Shown: piece after piece, positions 10,886-23,900 of the stretch
How the letters are laid out: each line of letters begins with the position of its first letter
How positions within the stretch are numbered: the stretch's first letter is position 1
NCBI RefSeq assembly: GCF_000003815.2
Contig: NC_049986.1
Location: 19,473,027 to 19,537,026 of the forward strand
Direction: 5' to 3'
Length of the DNA: 64,000 bases
Source: Branchiostoma floridae
Lineage: Eukaryota > Chordata > Leptocardii > Amphioxiformes > Branchiostomatidae
Position numbers and translations under genes: made by a program
The notes under the pieces: generated by a model
What the model was told of the DNA's origin: nothing
The model's input: the letters and a program-made list of their open reading frames with translations, nothing else
Databases searched by the model: none

Positions 10886-13773
10886 ATGGAGGCGCCCGGG
10901 TCACCCAAGAAAACAGACATCGTCGCCAGGTGAGAAATATGTGAGATTTGTGATCAAAATGTCGCTCTCGTTTGTTGACAATGTACTAATACAACGTTAG
11001 TGTGAATTAATGAAGACCTTTGTTGTTTATTTGGCGACACAGGACTAAGTACTGATCATGATATGTTGACAGTTAATAGATGACATTACTTAAAGCCAAC
11101 TTGTCTTCGCTTTTTAGTTATATTTGAAATAGGTTAACATATATATCACATAATTGTTACTTATGCTAAGAGAATACAAGTGGTATGGGTTTTAACTTTG
11201 ATCGAATACAATAAATAATTTGCGACGTATACATGTCAATATAAAGACGGCATGTATGTAGTGTTTTGATGGAGACAAAGATTTTACTATGTTCTACTCT
11301 CGACCCCAAGGTACCATGAGTACAAGAGGCTGTGGTCGCTGCACTCGTACCCAGGGGAGTACAAGGAGCCCTGTTGGAAACCACCGGTAAGTTCAAATGT
11401 ATGGTGAAGATTCGGACGTTCTCCTTTTTAACATACTTTACTTTGTAAACAGCCTAAGGTGTTTACAAAGTAAAGTATGTTACATACGAGGGGTGATCAA
11501 TATGTTCTCGGCCTAACCCAGAAATAATAAGCACAACTCAAATTTTGAGGCACAACTTTATAGTATGAAGCCTTTTATCAATATCCTCCAAATTACAAAT
11601 CATTGGAGTCATTACTTTCCAGACATTCGTTTTATGCAAATTAGAAGGTAAGTGGCGAGAAAAAGAAGGGTGAAGTGTGATCAGACAATTTGACCCGCAC
11701 ACCTCAGTTTTCAGATCAATTGTCCACTTTTTTTTTTCGTTATCCCTTACCTAACGTTACTGGTTGTCGCCTGCAACGTAATGATCACAATAATTTGAAT
11801 TTTGGTACACATTTATATAAGATTTTATACAAGTACGTGGGATTATCAATAAGTCCTCGGTTTTACGGAGAAATAATAAGCACAGCTCAGATTTCGAAGC
11901 ATAGATGTCAAGTATAACGTCTTATATAAATCTGTACCAAAATTCAAATTATTGTGATCATTACTTTGCAGGCGACACCCAGTAATGTTAGGTAAGGGAG
12001 AACGGAAAAAATGGGACAATTGACCTGACCTGAGGTGTGCGATCGAACTTGCGCTGCTGGAAGTCAGACACCCAATTCTTTTTGCTTGAAATAGGAGGAG
12101 AATCATTATCAAACATTTTGACAATGTCTTTTGTTAATTTACGGCATGGGGAACTCGACCCACACATGTCTGATCACAATTCACACCATTTTTTTCTCGC
12201 CACTTACCTTCTAATTTGCATAAAACGAATGCCTGGAAAGTAATGACTCCAATGATTTGTAATTTGGAGGATATTGATAAAAGGCTTCATACTATAAAGT
12301 TGTGCCTCAAAATTTGAGTTGTGCTTATTATTTCTGGGTTAGGCCGAGAACATATTGATCACCCCTCGTACAGTCAAAGCTGCTCTAGTGACCACCTCTG
12401 TATGAACCACCTTGTCATTGATACACAATCGTATATACCTGTAACTGATTACCACATCTGTATTAGGACGACCCTTTCGTTGGTCACTTATATTGTAGCT
12501 CCTGACATTTGTATTTCGATATGGGCCCGTCCTTGAGTGTTGCTCTCTCATCCCCATACATTTATTTGTTAAGGCTGATAAACAACAAACAAACAAATAT
12601 ATGGAGAGCAACATGGTTTTATGTGTGCGATTTTCCTAAATTCTTATTTCATTAGTACAACCTAATAAGAGCCTAAGCTGCAATTATTTCCCGAAACGCA
12701 AGGAGAAATGATTCACAAAACGACTAAACCATACAATGTCGTCAGGTTGCCATGGCCAGTTGAGAAAGTGTATAATCTAAATTAGAGTAAGCTGCAATTG
12801 TTTCCCGAATCGCTAGGAGAATGATTCACAAATTGACAAAACTCTGCAAACTGTCTTCAGGTTGCCATGGCCAGTTGAGAAAGTGTATAATCTAAATTAG
12901 CACTTATATCAGATAAGAGCACGTAATTGTTGAGGCGCCCTCGGGTAGAACTATTAGTCTTTTGTCTCTCCAGTGAACACCTGTATCTGTCAGGTACGCT
13001 ACAATCTGTGGTATTGTTGTACATACCTGGTGGGAAATATGATATCTAAACAAAGGGTACACGGACTAACTGCAGTGTAATCACTCTCCAATCAGAGGTT
13101 AGAAACCGGCTCGTTTTGGGACGTCTTTTTGGCAAATTTCATCGGGCGTTCTATGTTAGAGTTACAGTTTGCACTGCAGCCAACCTGACAAAATAGAAAG
13201 TTCCACCGGTACCTCTTAAAAGCTTAAAAAGACGTTCAAACAAGCCATTGCCTAACAGTAAGTTCAATGAAGACTTTCTAATGAATGTTAGGCAAAAGTT
13301 TCTAACTTCTGCTGACTGCCTTTTCTTAGTCCCGGTTAATGACTGGGATCACAATATCTTGATAAGTGAAATAGGTACAAATCCCTGTAAAAGCGTGGAT
13401 TATAAAAACTAATCCCCTTCGTGTGTGGGGTGCATTTATCGGGAATATGCTGGATATATACAGAAGTGAGTTATGGTCTAGTCTGTCGAGGACATCGTCG
13501 ATGGCCAACTTCGGAAACCACAATCAACTAATAACGTCACTGGTCCCTGCCCTTCATCGTATTAGTGTTCGTAACATGGTGGTACTGCTAAACCTAGTGT
13601 TTCTTTAGAGGGGGTCAGAAAGAGTTGTGCGTCGTTTTGAAATTTCCTGTTGGTTACTTAGTTCTGTCTAAATGTATATCGCTCTGAAACGCCCTTGTTT
13701 TTGCCCAGTGGTCTTCAAATCTAATAACCTATAGCTGGAAAAGGAGAGGCGTGCCCCGCTTTGGAGGAAGTGA
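10886..13773 (+). CDS. Small three-exon protein with HYLS1-box-like motif (tentative)
   Basis: Exon 1 is 10886-10929 (ATG, then MEAPGSPKKTDIVA, donor gtgaga). Exon 2 is 11311-11386 and reads RYHEYKRLWSLHSYPGEYKE, then a short Pro tail, with donor gtaagt. The D-V-RY--YK--W----PGE spacing is that of the HYLS1 box, a conserved motif of the centriole/cilium protein HYLS1; a wider homology is not visible. A phase-0 third exon fits at 13735-13773 (LEKERRAPLWRK, TGA), giving 52 residues. That exon is the least certain part: a competing donor at 13798 and an acceptor at 13889 would allow other 3' ends. The second intron holds a palindromic mobile element. If real, it encodes little more than the motif, unlike full-length HYLS1. 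Confidence 0.45.
11429..11482. repeat. Perfect 22-bp inverted repeat, 10-bp loop
   Basis: taacatactttactttgtaa(ac) at 11429-11450 and its exact complement at 11461-11482 enclose agcctaaggt. It abuts the left end of the TA-flanked element that begins at 11487. Confidence 0.9.
11487..12368. mobile_element. Palindromic TA-flanked element, copy 1 (882 bp)
   Basis: The ends are cgaggggtgatcaatatgtt and its exact complement, flanked by TA at 11485-11486 and 12369-12370, as expected for Tc1/mariner insertion. Most of the element is one large inverted repeat (arms about 350-400 bp): the left arm block ggtgtcgcctgcaacgtaat reappears inverted at about 11965. The right arm carries an extra segment around 12030-12180. 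That segment's small + ORF (LRCWKSDTQ) is shared with the second copy at 23786 but shows no transposase catalytic motif. Probably non-autonomous. It sits between exons 2 and 3 of the small HYLS1-box-like gene. Confidence 0.85.
12671..12902. repeat. Two-copy tandem repeat of about 116 bp
   Basis: Units begin aagctgcaattRtttcccga and end gtataatctaaattag, covering about 12672-12786 and 12787-12902 with some 85-90% identity by eye. Confidence 0.85.
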
Positions 13774-13873
13774 ATTTGAAAGAAAAGGAAGAAGCAGGTA
13801 CGCCAACTAAGAACTCAATACAACAGTTACTCATAGAAAAGTATGTCGCTTTTCACTTCACACGTTTCTTCTT

Positions 13874-14049
13874 CTTTTTTTTATCGCAGGATTCGTGGAA
13901 ATGGTTTGCTACCAAGAAGAGCCCAAGAACCTCAACAGACAGTCTGGACAAAGAAACGAGTTCCTCCTCTTTGGACGAAGGGAGTCCGAAAGAAAAAGAA
14001 GGACCAAACATACCAGAAGAATCCAACTGAACCTCAAGGCATTTACTGA
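13874..14049 (+). other. Possible alternative 3' exon of the HYLS1-box-like gene or a separate short exon
   Basis: A good acceptor (ttttttttatcgcag, AG at 13888-13889) is followed by three frames. One gives an acidic Ser-rich end (DSWKWFATKKSP... to TGA ending at 14030). A second is basic (RIRGNGLLPRRAQ... to TGA at 14047-14049). A third runs on into an inverted-repeat element. None could be fixed as coding. Confidence 0.25.
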
Positions 14050-14188
14050 AGCAACTGGATACAATTTAGAAACGGATAGCATGCATTCTCTGTCTTTTGT
14101 CACTGACTGGTCACTGACGACAGTCACACATGAAGGACAGCTGTCTAAAACGTCTGACCCTTTCTAAATTCTATCCAGTTGCTTCAGT
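14045..14188. mobile_element. Small hairpin MITE
   Basis: Termini tactgaagcaactggatac and its near-complement at 14168-14188 bracket about 100 bp. A related sequence (caagcaactggat / atccagttacttg) forms a shorter hairpin at 22196-22250, so this is a dispersed family. Confidence 0.7.
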
Positions 14189-14189
14189 A

Positions 14190-14414
14190 GCTGTGACCAT
14201 GCGTTTCAAATAACTTTCATAGTCATTGACTTACCAACTAAAATCGTTGAGACGATTTAGTTTTCTGGGTCAGTTAAATGTTTGACCATAGAGAGGTGGG
14301 CGCGACCTATGTCATTTATTGTTTGAAGCTCTTTCTGAAAGTGGTAGATGAAAGAGCGTCGAACTTTCTTTTTCCTATGTTAGTATTTTTCTGAGGAAAA
14401 ACAACCAAAATCTG
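14190..14414. other. Spacer, nothing recognised
   Basis: Short unique spacer between a hairpin element and the tRNA gene. Confidence 0.4.
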
Positions 14415-14486
14415 TGGAGATGCCGGGGATCGAACCCGGGGCCTCACACATGCAAAGCGTGCGCTCTACCACTGAGCTTCATCCCC
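14415..14486 (-). tRNA. tRNA-Ala (anticodon UGC)
   Basis: On the minus strand 72 nt fold as a tRNA. The acceptor GGGGATG pairs with CATCTCC with one G-U pair. The D-arm is GCTC-AGTGGTA-GAGC, and the anticodon stem CACGC/GTGTG carries loop TTTGCAT, giving anticodon TGC. The T-arm includes GGTTCGATCC. No intron is present. The 3' CCA is absent, as usual for nuclear genes. Short T runs follow on the minus strand (aaaa at 14407-14410 and aaaaa near 14398), fitting RNA polymerase III termination. Confidence 0.95.
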
Positions 14487-14993
14487 TTCCATAGGATAAG
14501 TATGTTCACATGTCTCATTCACAAATTTCAAGGAATACAAACAAAAAATCGATAACATGGTCAGACGTATCAAACAGATGACACAGATACATTTCCGAAC
14601 TTGTGTAATAGAGACAAAATAATAATAAACGTCCTCCTATTCTTTTTATCTGAGCGGTCTATATTATATTCTCTGCAAGCAGAGGTTAGCTTCAGCTTGG
14701 TTCGGATGTCTTTTAGACGTTTTTATTGTTTGCCTGGTGTACAAAAAGAAAATCTGTCAAAATAGGAAGCCCAATATAAGCACAGACGTCAGTCCCTCAG
14801 ACAATCTTGCTTTGCTAGTTAAATACTGATAGTTGTTTTAGCCGTGCCAGCAACACTAGTTTTGGTAAACTGCGATAGCTTACTAGACTAGGCTATGGGA
14901 TTGTTACATGAACATATAATATCCTACGTAGTTCTAAAAAAATGAGTCTGTAATAATGTCTAGCATTTTATTTTTTTTACCACTTGGTAACCT
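14487..14993. other. Intergenic; MITE-end relic near 14677
   Basis: A segment ctgcaagcagaggttagc at about 14675-14692 resembles the termini of the tctccaagcagaggtt family found complete at 37011, 38201 and 42850. No gene seen. Confidence 0.4.
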
Positions 14994-15093
14994 NNNNNNN
15001 NNNNNNNNNNNNNNNNNNNNNNNNNNNNNNNNNNNNNNNNNNNNNNNNNNNNNNNNNNNNNNNNNNNNNNNNNNNNNNNNNNNNNNNNNNNNN
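14994..15093. other. Assembly gap (100 N)
   Basis: Exactly 100 N, the conventional placeholder for a gap of unknown size. Confidence 0.95.
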
Positions 15094-15147
15094 ATTATTG
15101 CGTGCTAAAACATCTTATTACTACATTATGCACTGTCAATAGGATTT

Positions 15148-15150
<3 letters not shown>

Positions 15151-15238
<88 letters not shown>
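15151..15238. repeat. (TA)n microsatellite
   Basis: About 88 bp of alternating ta with one tg interruption near 15199. The open frame through it is an artefact. Confidence 0.95.
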
Positions 15239-15239
<1 letters not shown>

Positions 15240-15828
15240 AGCAATAAAAAAACACATTCCCAGCCAAAAATACCCTTGAGGTTATATTCGTCATTTAATA
15301 CCCTAAATTAGCTTATAGCACTGGGCACTAATTGCTTAAATTACACATAACACAACACAGATAAAAATTGCAATCGCTATACATTACAAAGCATATATAC
15401 AACACCAGTATACAAAATGCAAAGCAACAATCTTCAAAACTATACAACATATAGTTTACAAAAGTCAATGGGGCAGTGGCTCAGCAGGGAGCAGTGAATT
15501 CTTTTGAAATCAAGCATAACATAGCGTGAAGTTGACATCGACCAATAAGTCCGGTATACCTTTTGTATCTTAGATATCTGTATATAGCTGGTACTCGTAT
15601 AACCGTCATTCGACACCACACGCCAGTTGTGCGGCAGCAGCTGGTTATATCTATCTATATTACACTGAACAACCTGTCACACCTGACTTTTGCACATCTA
15701 ATTGTAGACTTTGTTAAAAGCTATCTCATGAGGATACTCCTACTGGCGATGAGTTCAACGCTACGAAAGTTATAACTTGTGAAAGACGATTTTTCGAACA
15801 TATCCATTTTTGGGTTGAGTTGATATAG
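15239..15828. other. 3' flank / 3' UTR of the Sushi-EGF gene
   Basis: This is downstream (minus sense) of the TAA at 15829-15831. No AATAAA was seen on the minus strand; a weak ATTAAA complement (tttaat) is at 15294-15299. Confidence 0.4.
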
Positions 15829-17923
15829 TTATTGACTCGTCCCTTCACACGTGAACCTCCCCAGAGTGTGAAATGCATCTTCCCCTGCGTCCCCCGTGTC
15901 TCCGAAGTTGAGTTGCATGACGGGAAGGTTGTGCTTGTCCATGAGCCAGCCGAAGTCTTCCCGCCAAACGTTGTCGTTGTTGTCACAGTTACAGGAGGGA
16001 TTTTCGTCTGCGCATGTACCTTATTTAGGTGAGAAAATAAATATTCAGAAAGTAACAATTTTGGAATGGACGTTCTTGGACAAAATGTTGACTGTTCTGG
16101 TTGTTCTCATACGATTAGTATTGATACTGATCGCTGTGACTCATAATACTGGGGTTGATAATAAATAAGCCACTTTCCTCTTAAAATCGCCGAAACCACA
16201 AATTGCTGAGAAATTGGGGCTTTTCATCTTCCTCTGCTTCCAGGAAAGAAATCAAACCCAACCTGTTTAGAAATAGCCAACACAGATATTCGAGTATCTT
16301 CTTTTTACAATTATGCTTATCACTGTTCATTGTCACATGTTACGTTATCTTTCTTATGTTTCTACCATGTACTTACAATGAACGTGCATATAAACTTTCA
16401 ATAATGATGTAAATAATTGACTAGCAATATGGTGTCAATATTCTGGTCAATATCCGTCGACACTAACGACCCGGTACAATGAGAAATGGAAAGTAAAAAT
16501 GAGCCAGAAGAAGACGAAAAAAGGCCCAGACAGCCTGCTACCCCCTTACCTGATTCCCCACACGAGCACGTGTGTCTTCCCCCGGCTGAGCCCGCCCAGT
16601 GAATCTGCCTCTCTCCGGTACGGGAGTCCCACCAGGCGATGTTCAGGATGGAATTGTAGCACTCATACTAAGGAGAGAATCGATGGAGAACAGAATGTTG
16701 TTAAGATATACTACAGTGGGTCAGAACTCGAGTGACTATGAAGAAAGTGCTGTCCGCCATATTAAACGTAGAAGTTGTCAGTATGTAACAATCTCGAGAT
16801 TTTTTCAAAGAAATCTTTTGATTCTAATAACGTTTTTTTTTTTTTTTTTATTTAGTACACGTGACGACTTCCACTGGGGTTCATTATGATTTGTACAGAG
16901 GCACAGAATTTTTTCACAACTTTTTCCTTTGACTATTTTAGCTGGGTTCAACCAGTCATATGTAATTGGCAAACGAATTTTTTGTATCATCACCTTAAAG
17001 CACTCTAAATCAGTTCAGGGATTGCATTCTTTTCACTACAGCAGGCCAGTGACATCTAGAGGCAATGCGAAGTGAACCAATCATCATTACTGACAATTTG
17101 ACAGTCACCGAAACGTCGCCAGACACATCGGTTGTGTACAAAGAAACGTTTGATAATCACCTTAAAGAACTGTTTGCAGGAGTTTGAAGCGGCGACCAGA
17201 GCGCTGAGCTGGTCCAGTGAGGCGAGATATTTGACCTCCTTTCTGTAGCAGCCTGCTGCCTCACATCCGGGACATACTCTGGTGCGGTTCTCACTGTCAT
17301 GGCCGACCAACGTGGCGCCTTATCGGAAATAGATAGATTCCCAGGTTAGAAATGACACAAAATGATATAAATTAAGCGTCTGAAAAATTCTCTGATGGTT
17401 GATATATTTCAGATTCCATCTTCTATCTTTTTTAATGACTTTGAATTAGTTTGAAGACAAGTGCATAGATGGGTTTCTGAATCGATGTGGTTAGACCAAA
17501 ATTGCAAATATTACACAATCGTCGGTAGACAACTGGTAGCATGCTCTAGCCCATCTGCCAACTTCTGTGACTGTGGGCTACTACAAATTTTGCTACGAGA
17601 TCAAAAACATTTGTATTTTCTAGAACTTCTGTGGCACAGGAGAGTTACGATATCTAACTGTTTTGTTATTGGACTTAATCTAGACCTTGCGCTGTTAATT
17701 GGTACAAATGTGGTATTATTCCGTCCTCTTCGGAAGGTTAATTCTAAGGGCATAATCTTATTATTCGTAAACTAGATCTTATTGTTGTGAAATCTCATAC
17801 CTGTATCTAAGTCACAGAGTACAGTGAAGGGGTCCACTCCGGTGTCCGGTCCGTCTGGGTCGATGACGTAACTACCTGAGATGGTGTACCCAGCATCCTT
17901 CAGGACTGCGCAGCTGGCCGCAC
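15829..17923 (-). other. CNTNAP-like fibrinogen-type C-terminal domain exons
   Basis: Exons 17801-17923, 17161-17318, 16550-16667 and 15829-16019 (TAA at 15829-15831). Residues include [49 protein letters not shown]...[20 protein letters not shown] and SCNCDNND, then [20 protein letters not shown] and a final GRFTCEG. This is the fibrinogen-like module found in contactin-associated proteins, with the CNCD and FGDT hallmarks. The protein ends just after the domain. Confidence 0.88.
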
Positions 17924-20900
17924 CTGGTGAGGTTTAATAGTAGAACCTTTAGTTTAGTCTTAGCATATCTCGAGCAGTAAATCGATAGGCCAGAAAATGT
18001 TCCCTTGCGAAATTTGTTACTGTAGATTCATTTAAGTTGCGGGGACGTACTTTGCGGTAGCGGAAAATTAGAGTGTTCGCAGTGGCTTTAAGTTCGCAGT
18101 AGCACCATCTTCTGTAGTCACATACTGTAATGGAAAAGTGTTGGCGGTGGTTTTAAGTTCGCCGTGAAGTGACCACCGCGAAAACCACGAACATAAATCC
18201 ACCGCGAGCATTACTGCATTTACAGTATACATTGTACTCACGTGATCCGCAGTGTTGACCAATCCAGCCTCCCGTGCAGTTGCAGCTGTAGCCGCTCACG
18301 TGATCATCGCAGCGGCCGCCATGTTGGCAGGTCACGCCTACGCAGTCGTCGATGTCTGTTTGGGAAATGGAATGTAAGAATCATTCAGGGATAGCAAACT
18401 TAAGCACTTTTTCACTCGGGCACAAACATGCACAGGAGACAACGGACACAGACACGTGCACACACACATGCAAATACTCACACAGGCACACACACACCTC
18501 TCACACACGCGCACACAGACACATACGCGCACGCGCAGGAACACACACACACATACATACTAATTATAACAAACAAACAAACACACATACAGACACACAC
18601 ACACAGAGACAAGTCAGATACAATTAACAGCACTGTATATTGTATACAAATTAGTATAAATATTTCTTTCATCATCATAACTACGACAAATCAGATAAAC
18701 TGCAAATGATCATAAATGACTTATTTCAGACAAAGAGCCTCACTGCAAATCATTGGTTACGCAGATTTGGGCTACCCTGGTTTAATCAACAGAGAACCAT
18801 TATCAAACAAATAAAAACTATTGTGACGACTTTCAGACTCACTTATTTCACAGTCGTCTCCCTCCCACCCATCAGCACAGAGGCAGGTGTAGCCGTTCAC
18901 GTGATCATCACATGTTCCGCCATGCTGGCACGGGCTGTTGAAACACTCATCGATATCTGTAAAAATCAGTAAAAAAACATCAGTTTCAAAGTCAAACTTT
19001 GTTATCAGCAAGGTTTTGGGTCTGGTGTCAGTTCATATTTTTGTAGCGTCATGTGGTGTAAAGGTAGGATGTTTGCCCCAACAATCCTAGGTTCGAATTT
19101 GACGCTGTGCCCTTGGGAAAAGCACTTTTCACTTATTTCATTACTTTGCAAAGTGGGGTTTTTACCTAGCTTCGTTTAGGGACTTCCCGATGTGTTTAAA
19201 GAAGAGCTACACATCGAGTTCGTTAAAGATCCTACCACGCTTATTGCAAAGAGAAGGGATCCTTCCCCGTGTGAGTGGCTCAAACCTTACATTCTGGTGT
19301 TGCGCAGCTTGTACCCACAGTACAAAACTGGTTTGTAAAGCAATTCATTGTTGTAAGTCTGAATATGTGACCGTCTCTTTACCTATTTCGCAGATTTCGC
19401 CCGTCCAACCCGGACGACAGGAACAGTTGTAGCTGTTGACGTCATCGCTGCAGTACCCTTCGTTCTGACAGGGGTCGCTTTGGCACTCGTTTATTTCTGT
19501 TGAGAGAAAAGGAATAAAAGAATCAAGCATTTAACTTTAAGACAGCAGTACCATTACTACATTGATATTGTCGTACAATTTGGCACTTTGTGTCTAATCG
19601 TCACAAGATTTCAGGAAAAAAAGACAAGGTAAAAAGCAATTTCGTCTACGGATTATTAGTGGAATTCATCATTAATCCAACTGTACCTAGAAAATGCATT
19701 TTTTACAATTCTTATGCATCCCATTTCTGAAAAGTTGCTCTTTTTTGGTAATTTTTTCTTACCTTCATCACAGTCGTTGCCCGTAAATCCGGGCACGCAT
19801 GCGCAGCTGTAGCTGTTCTCCAGGTTGGTGCACGTGGCGTTGTTTCTGCACGGACTGCTCAGGCACTCGTCAATGTCTGCAAGGGACGGAATGGGTCAAC
19901 GAATTAGTTATTTAAAAGGGTTTGTTCAATACAGGGCCATTTGACCACTTCTGTGCAATGAACTACATTTGATGGATGGTGGAATCCACGCTATATCGAT
20001 CGACCGACAAGTCTGCATGCTGTAAGTGACATTTACGGCAGTGATACGCCCGATGTCCTGTAGATTATCGCGCGATTTTTAGAATAAATACGTACCGATG
20101 CATGGCTGGACGTCGCCGTTCCCCAGGTCCAGCGGAGTGTGCCAGCTTCCGTTCCTCATACACATGTAAGACACGTCCAGCGTCTGCGGACACAAAATAT
20201 AAAATATAGCATGTGATCAATACATTCGTGCAATAGTAGTAGCTATGTTTCCCCTTGCAATATGAGCACGAGTTTGCAAATGAAGTTCTTTTAAATTAGT
20301 GCTTTGGTACACTGACACATATATTGGAGCGGACAAAAAGAGTGTGTGATCGATTACTTGGTACGATTCATTATGCTTGGATTACATGCCATAAATGATG
20401 GTTAAGTCACGGGCATTTTCACTGGTCCTTTTACATTGTTGTGTCGTTGTACACTTTGGAAAAGGCACTTCACACAATTTTCCCGGTTACGATGGAGTGA
20501 CACCCACCTAGCCTATTCGGCTAATATGTCTATATGTGTACAAAACAACCAAATAGAATAAAGCCTGCCCCGCTCGAGGTCTGGGGAGGAGGCGAGAAGC
20601 AGAACATTCCCCACCTGTCTGTAGCCGGGGTTACAGGTCAGACTGCAGACCGACTCGTACTCTTGGTTCTCCACACCAGAGGCCGTCAGGTTCCGGCAGT
20701 CGGGAGAGCCCGTCCGGGTAGAATGCAGCTCACACAGCAGCTTCCCGTTAGCTGGCTCAGGGACCTGGGAATAATGGGTATCAGGTTAGATGGGTAAATA
20801 GATAGATTAATAGATAGATGGATGTATACGTTGGTTGGTTTGTATTATCAAATACATCATAAATCAAAAGAAGACAGACATAGATAAATAGATAGACACA

Positions 20901-23900
20901 ATATACTTAAGAGAGATAGACAAATAGTGTTTGGACAAATAGTTAGGCTAATAGGTAGATGGATGGATGGATGGATAGTTTGAGAGATAATTGGACAGAT
21001 TGACGGATAGATAGATAGACAGATGGATAGATCTATGACATGACATAATATTATGAAAATCAGATCTCCATATACATTGTAAATGATTTAAGAGGAAATG
21101 TTACAAAAACCTCATTTGCTAAGATAAGACTTTCATACTGTGAACAGTTTGTCTAACTTATAGAGTTATTTGGGTAGAGAAGATGTCCACTTATATGATT
21201 AATGCAAATTTTAAGACATTTCTTCGCTTCATGAATGAGACATATTTGTTATACATCACTCGGAAATGTGCTATACTCACATCGAGAACACCGCAGCCGG
21301 TTAACGTACAGCTCCTCCCGTTACCCAGAGTCCCCTGCGTGCAGCGACAGGAGTAAGTCTGATGTCCCGTATGTTCGCACACCCCGTAATGCTGGTGGCA
21401 GTCGTCATGACCATGCAGGCAGAAGTCGGACTCGCCACAACTGAAGGTGAAGAACATCTAAATCAATGGATTGTTCCACACTACCTTTAATAAAGGTCGG
21501 TGTGTTGCTCGATAATTTTACATGACATGAAAATCAAATACGACTAGCCGCTGCGGTACCAAAATCAACATTTTTATCGGGACCTCAATAATAACTTACA
21601 CGCCAAAATGTAAACAAATCAACTGCAAGCACACAAATACTCCGTTGCAAGTAAACCTCCTTTACGGATGTACCAAATGTCCTGTAAGTCTTTGAGCTAT
21701 GTTTGTATAGTGGTATTAAAATGCTATCCCCAATGCACTGTTACAAACTTAGGCTCAAATTCTAACCGCTGTTTGTTGTCCTGTGTGTTTAATACTGAAT
21801 GCAAACAAGCAGATTTAAGCAAAACAATACAAAACCTTATAATGATCATAGGTGTGAGTTTTCGGGCTTTTTATATTCGGCCGCTAGAGTTGCCAGAGTT
21901 CTAACTTACGTTGGTTGACTGCTCCAGTTGCCGGTTTCCGTACACGTGTAACCTTCCTCATCGAATAGAGATATCCCGTCATCCTTTGTGGCCTCGTACC
22001 CAGTGTCACAGGTCAGCTTACAGGCGTCTTCAAATCTCGTTCCCGTGCAAACAAGGGAGCCATTGCTGGGTTCCTGTTCATAAACATGCGTGAAAATTAC
22101 ACTTTAAAATGATTTTGCAGCATTGAATTAACAAGAATCTGTCATTCGTAAGTTGATGAAGTTTGACATCCAGGTAATAAAATATGTCAAAAGGCGGTTA
22201 CTCAAGCAACTGGATGTCATAGCAAAATCATATCCAGTTACTTGAATAACTTTTTGGCGTATCATTGGTATGGTTTTAGATGCTTATAACAATCCGGTTA
22301 AAAGTTGGGGAAACTCACTTGTAGCACACCACAGTCTTTTCTCTCACAGAAGAAGTCGTCCGCTAAACTCTCCAGTAAAACGTCTGTAAGTAAAAAGAAA
22401 TCAAGGGTTTTGTATGGTCATATCCATGATTCAAAACGTAACATACCATGGAGTGCTCTTGGAATGTCTTGGAATATTATGTAAAATCGTCTTGGAATAA
22501 TGACTAAGCAAGTTGCCTTATCAAAATCTACATTCGTGAAAACGGCTCCATTCTTACCTGTTTTACTTCCAAGCGTCCAGTTGCCATGGCTACCGCACAC
22601 GACGTGTGTATAGTTCGTGTTCCTATATCCGGTTCCGCAGGAAGTGACACAGCTGTGCGGAAATGACGTGCCTATCGAACATTCGAACTCCATGTTCGGG
22701 AAGGACGGGGGGTCACCGCACTCCACTGGTGACAACGAAGTACAAGGTCATGATACAAATCATCAATTTTTAATTATTCCAACAAATTACGATGTTGTTT
22801 TAGTGAGCAAGTGTGAAATTCAATCATAGAGAAATAGTAGCAGTTTAGAACGGTGATAGTATTAGATAAACTACAGGTTTTAGAATCATAAACATCATAC
22901 AATACAAGATATTCCAGAATCTAACGGTATCATTTGGTAACGTTAGGGAATCACCTCCACTTTACAATTTGATTGTAAACACTTTCACTTGACACTTTTT
23001 CTTCGCTCCTTAGAATATTAGCATTCACATGTGTAACGTTAGTATGCATGTCCTACCCGGCGTGCATTCTGGGACTCCTGTCCAGTTCCCAGCCGCATCA
23101 CACGTGAACTGTGTGCCAGCCGTGGGGATGTATCCCTCCGCGCAGGAGAGTGCGCATGTGTCGTTGTAGCGTGTCCCAGAACACATTACTTCTCCATATT
23201 CAGGAACCTACAACGGAAACAGACTCGTTAAAGGATATCAAACTCAGACTTTAAATCTGTTATTGGAAAAGGTATCATCTATGATGGTATTACTTCAGCA
23301 ACTGAAATATCACAATTCAGTATCAAAAAGAAGAGAGAATAAGTCGAATTCACTTAGTAGGAAACGATTCTTGTGTTGGCTGACATTGTATATATTTCAT
23401 GTATCTTTTGTTGCGAATTTTACTTGACCCAGTGGGTAATGTATGTCTTCATTCCCAGTATGCGTGCATAGGGCATAATGCAAACGCATTCTCGTAACAA
23501 TGCGCCAATCATTATTATCAAACCAGCACTTTAAGTTAAAAACTTTATTTCAAAATTGATTGTTCTTCTCAAAGAAAATATTGGCTACTGACCGTTATGT
23601 TACCACATTCCTTCCTCTCACAGCTCAACACCTCCGACATATCTGCGTGCAAGAAAGAATTGTGTAAGGCAGGAGGCTGAAGACAAGATGCATAGTAACT
23701 GCATGCAAAAAAAAAACTGGTGAGGATATCTGAAGTAACAGATTTAATACAAACGGATGAAAATTGCACGGAAGAGCCATTATTACGAGGGGTGATCAAT
23801 ATGTTCTCGGCCTAACCCAGAAATAATAAGCACAACTCAAATTTTGAGGCACAACTTTATAGTATGAAGTCTTTTATCAATATCCTCCAAATTACAAATC

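Larger units (their letters stand above)
18242..19876 (-). other. Four EGF-like exons of 114 nt each
   Basis: Exons 19763-19876, 19383-19496, 18843-18956 and 18242-18355 are all exactly 114 nt and phase 1-1. Each encodes one EGF module starting D-I-D-E-C or a close variant ([32 protein letters not shown]), the calcium-binding EGF start motif. All have six cysteines (for example [16 protein letters not shown]). The symmetrical phase lets modules be duplicated or skipped without frame loss. Confidence 0.93.

Noticed and set aside
13895-14167. 90-residue + strand ORF
   Set aside because: Its C-terminal half reads through an inverted-repeat element; better alternatives end before it.
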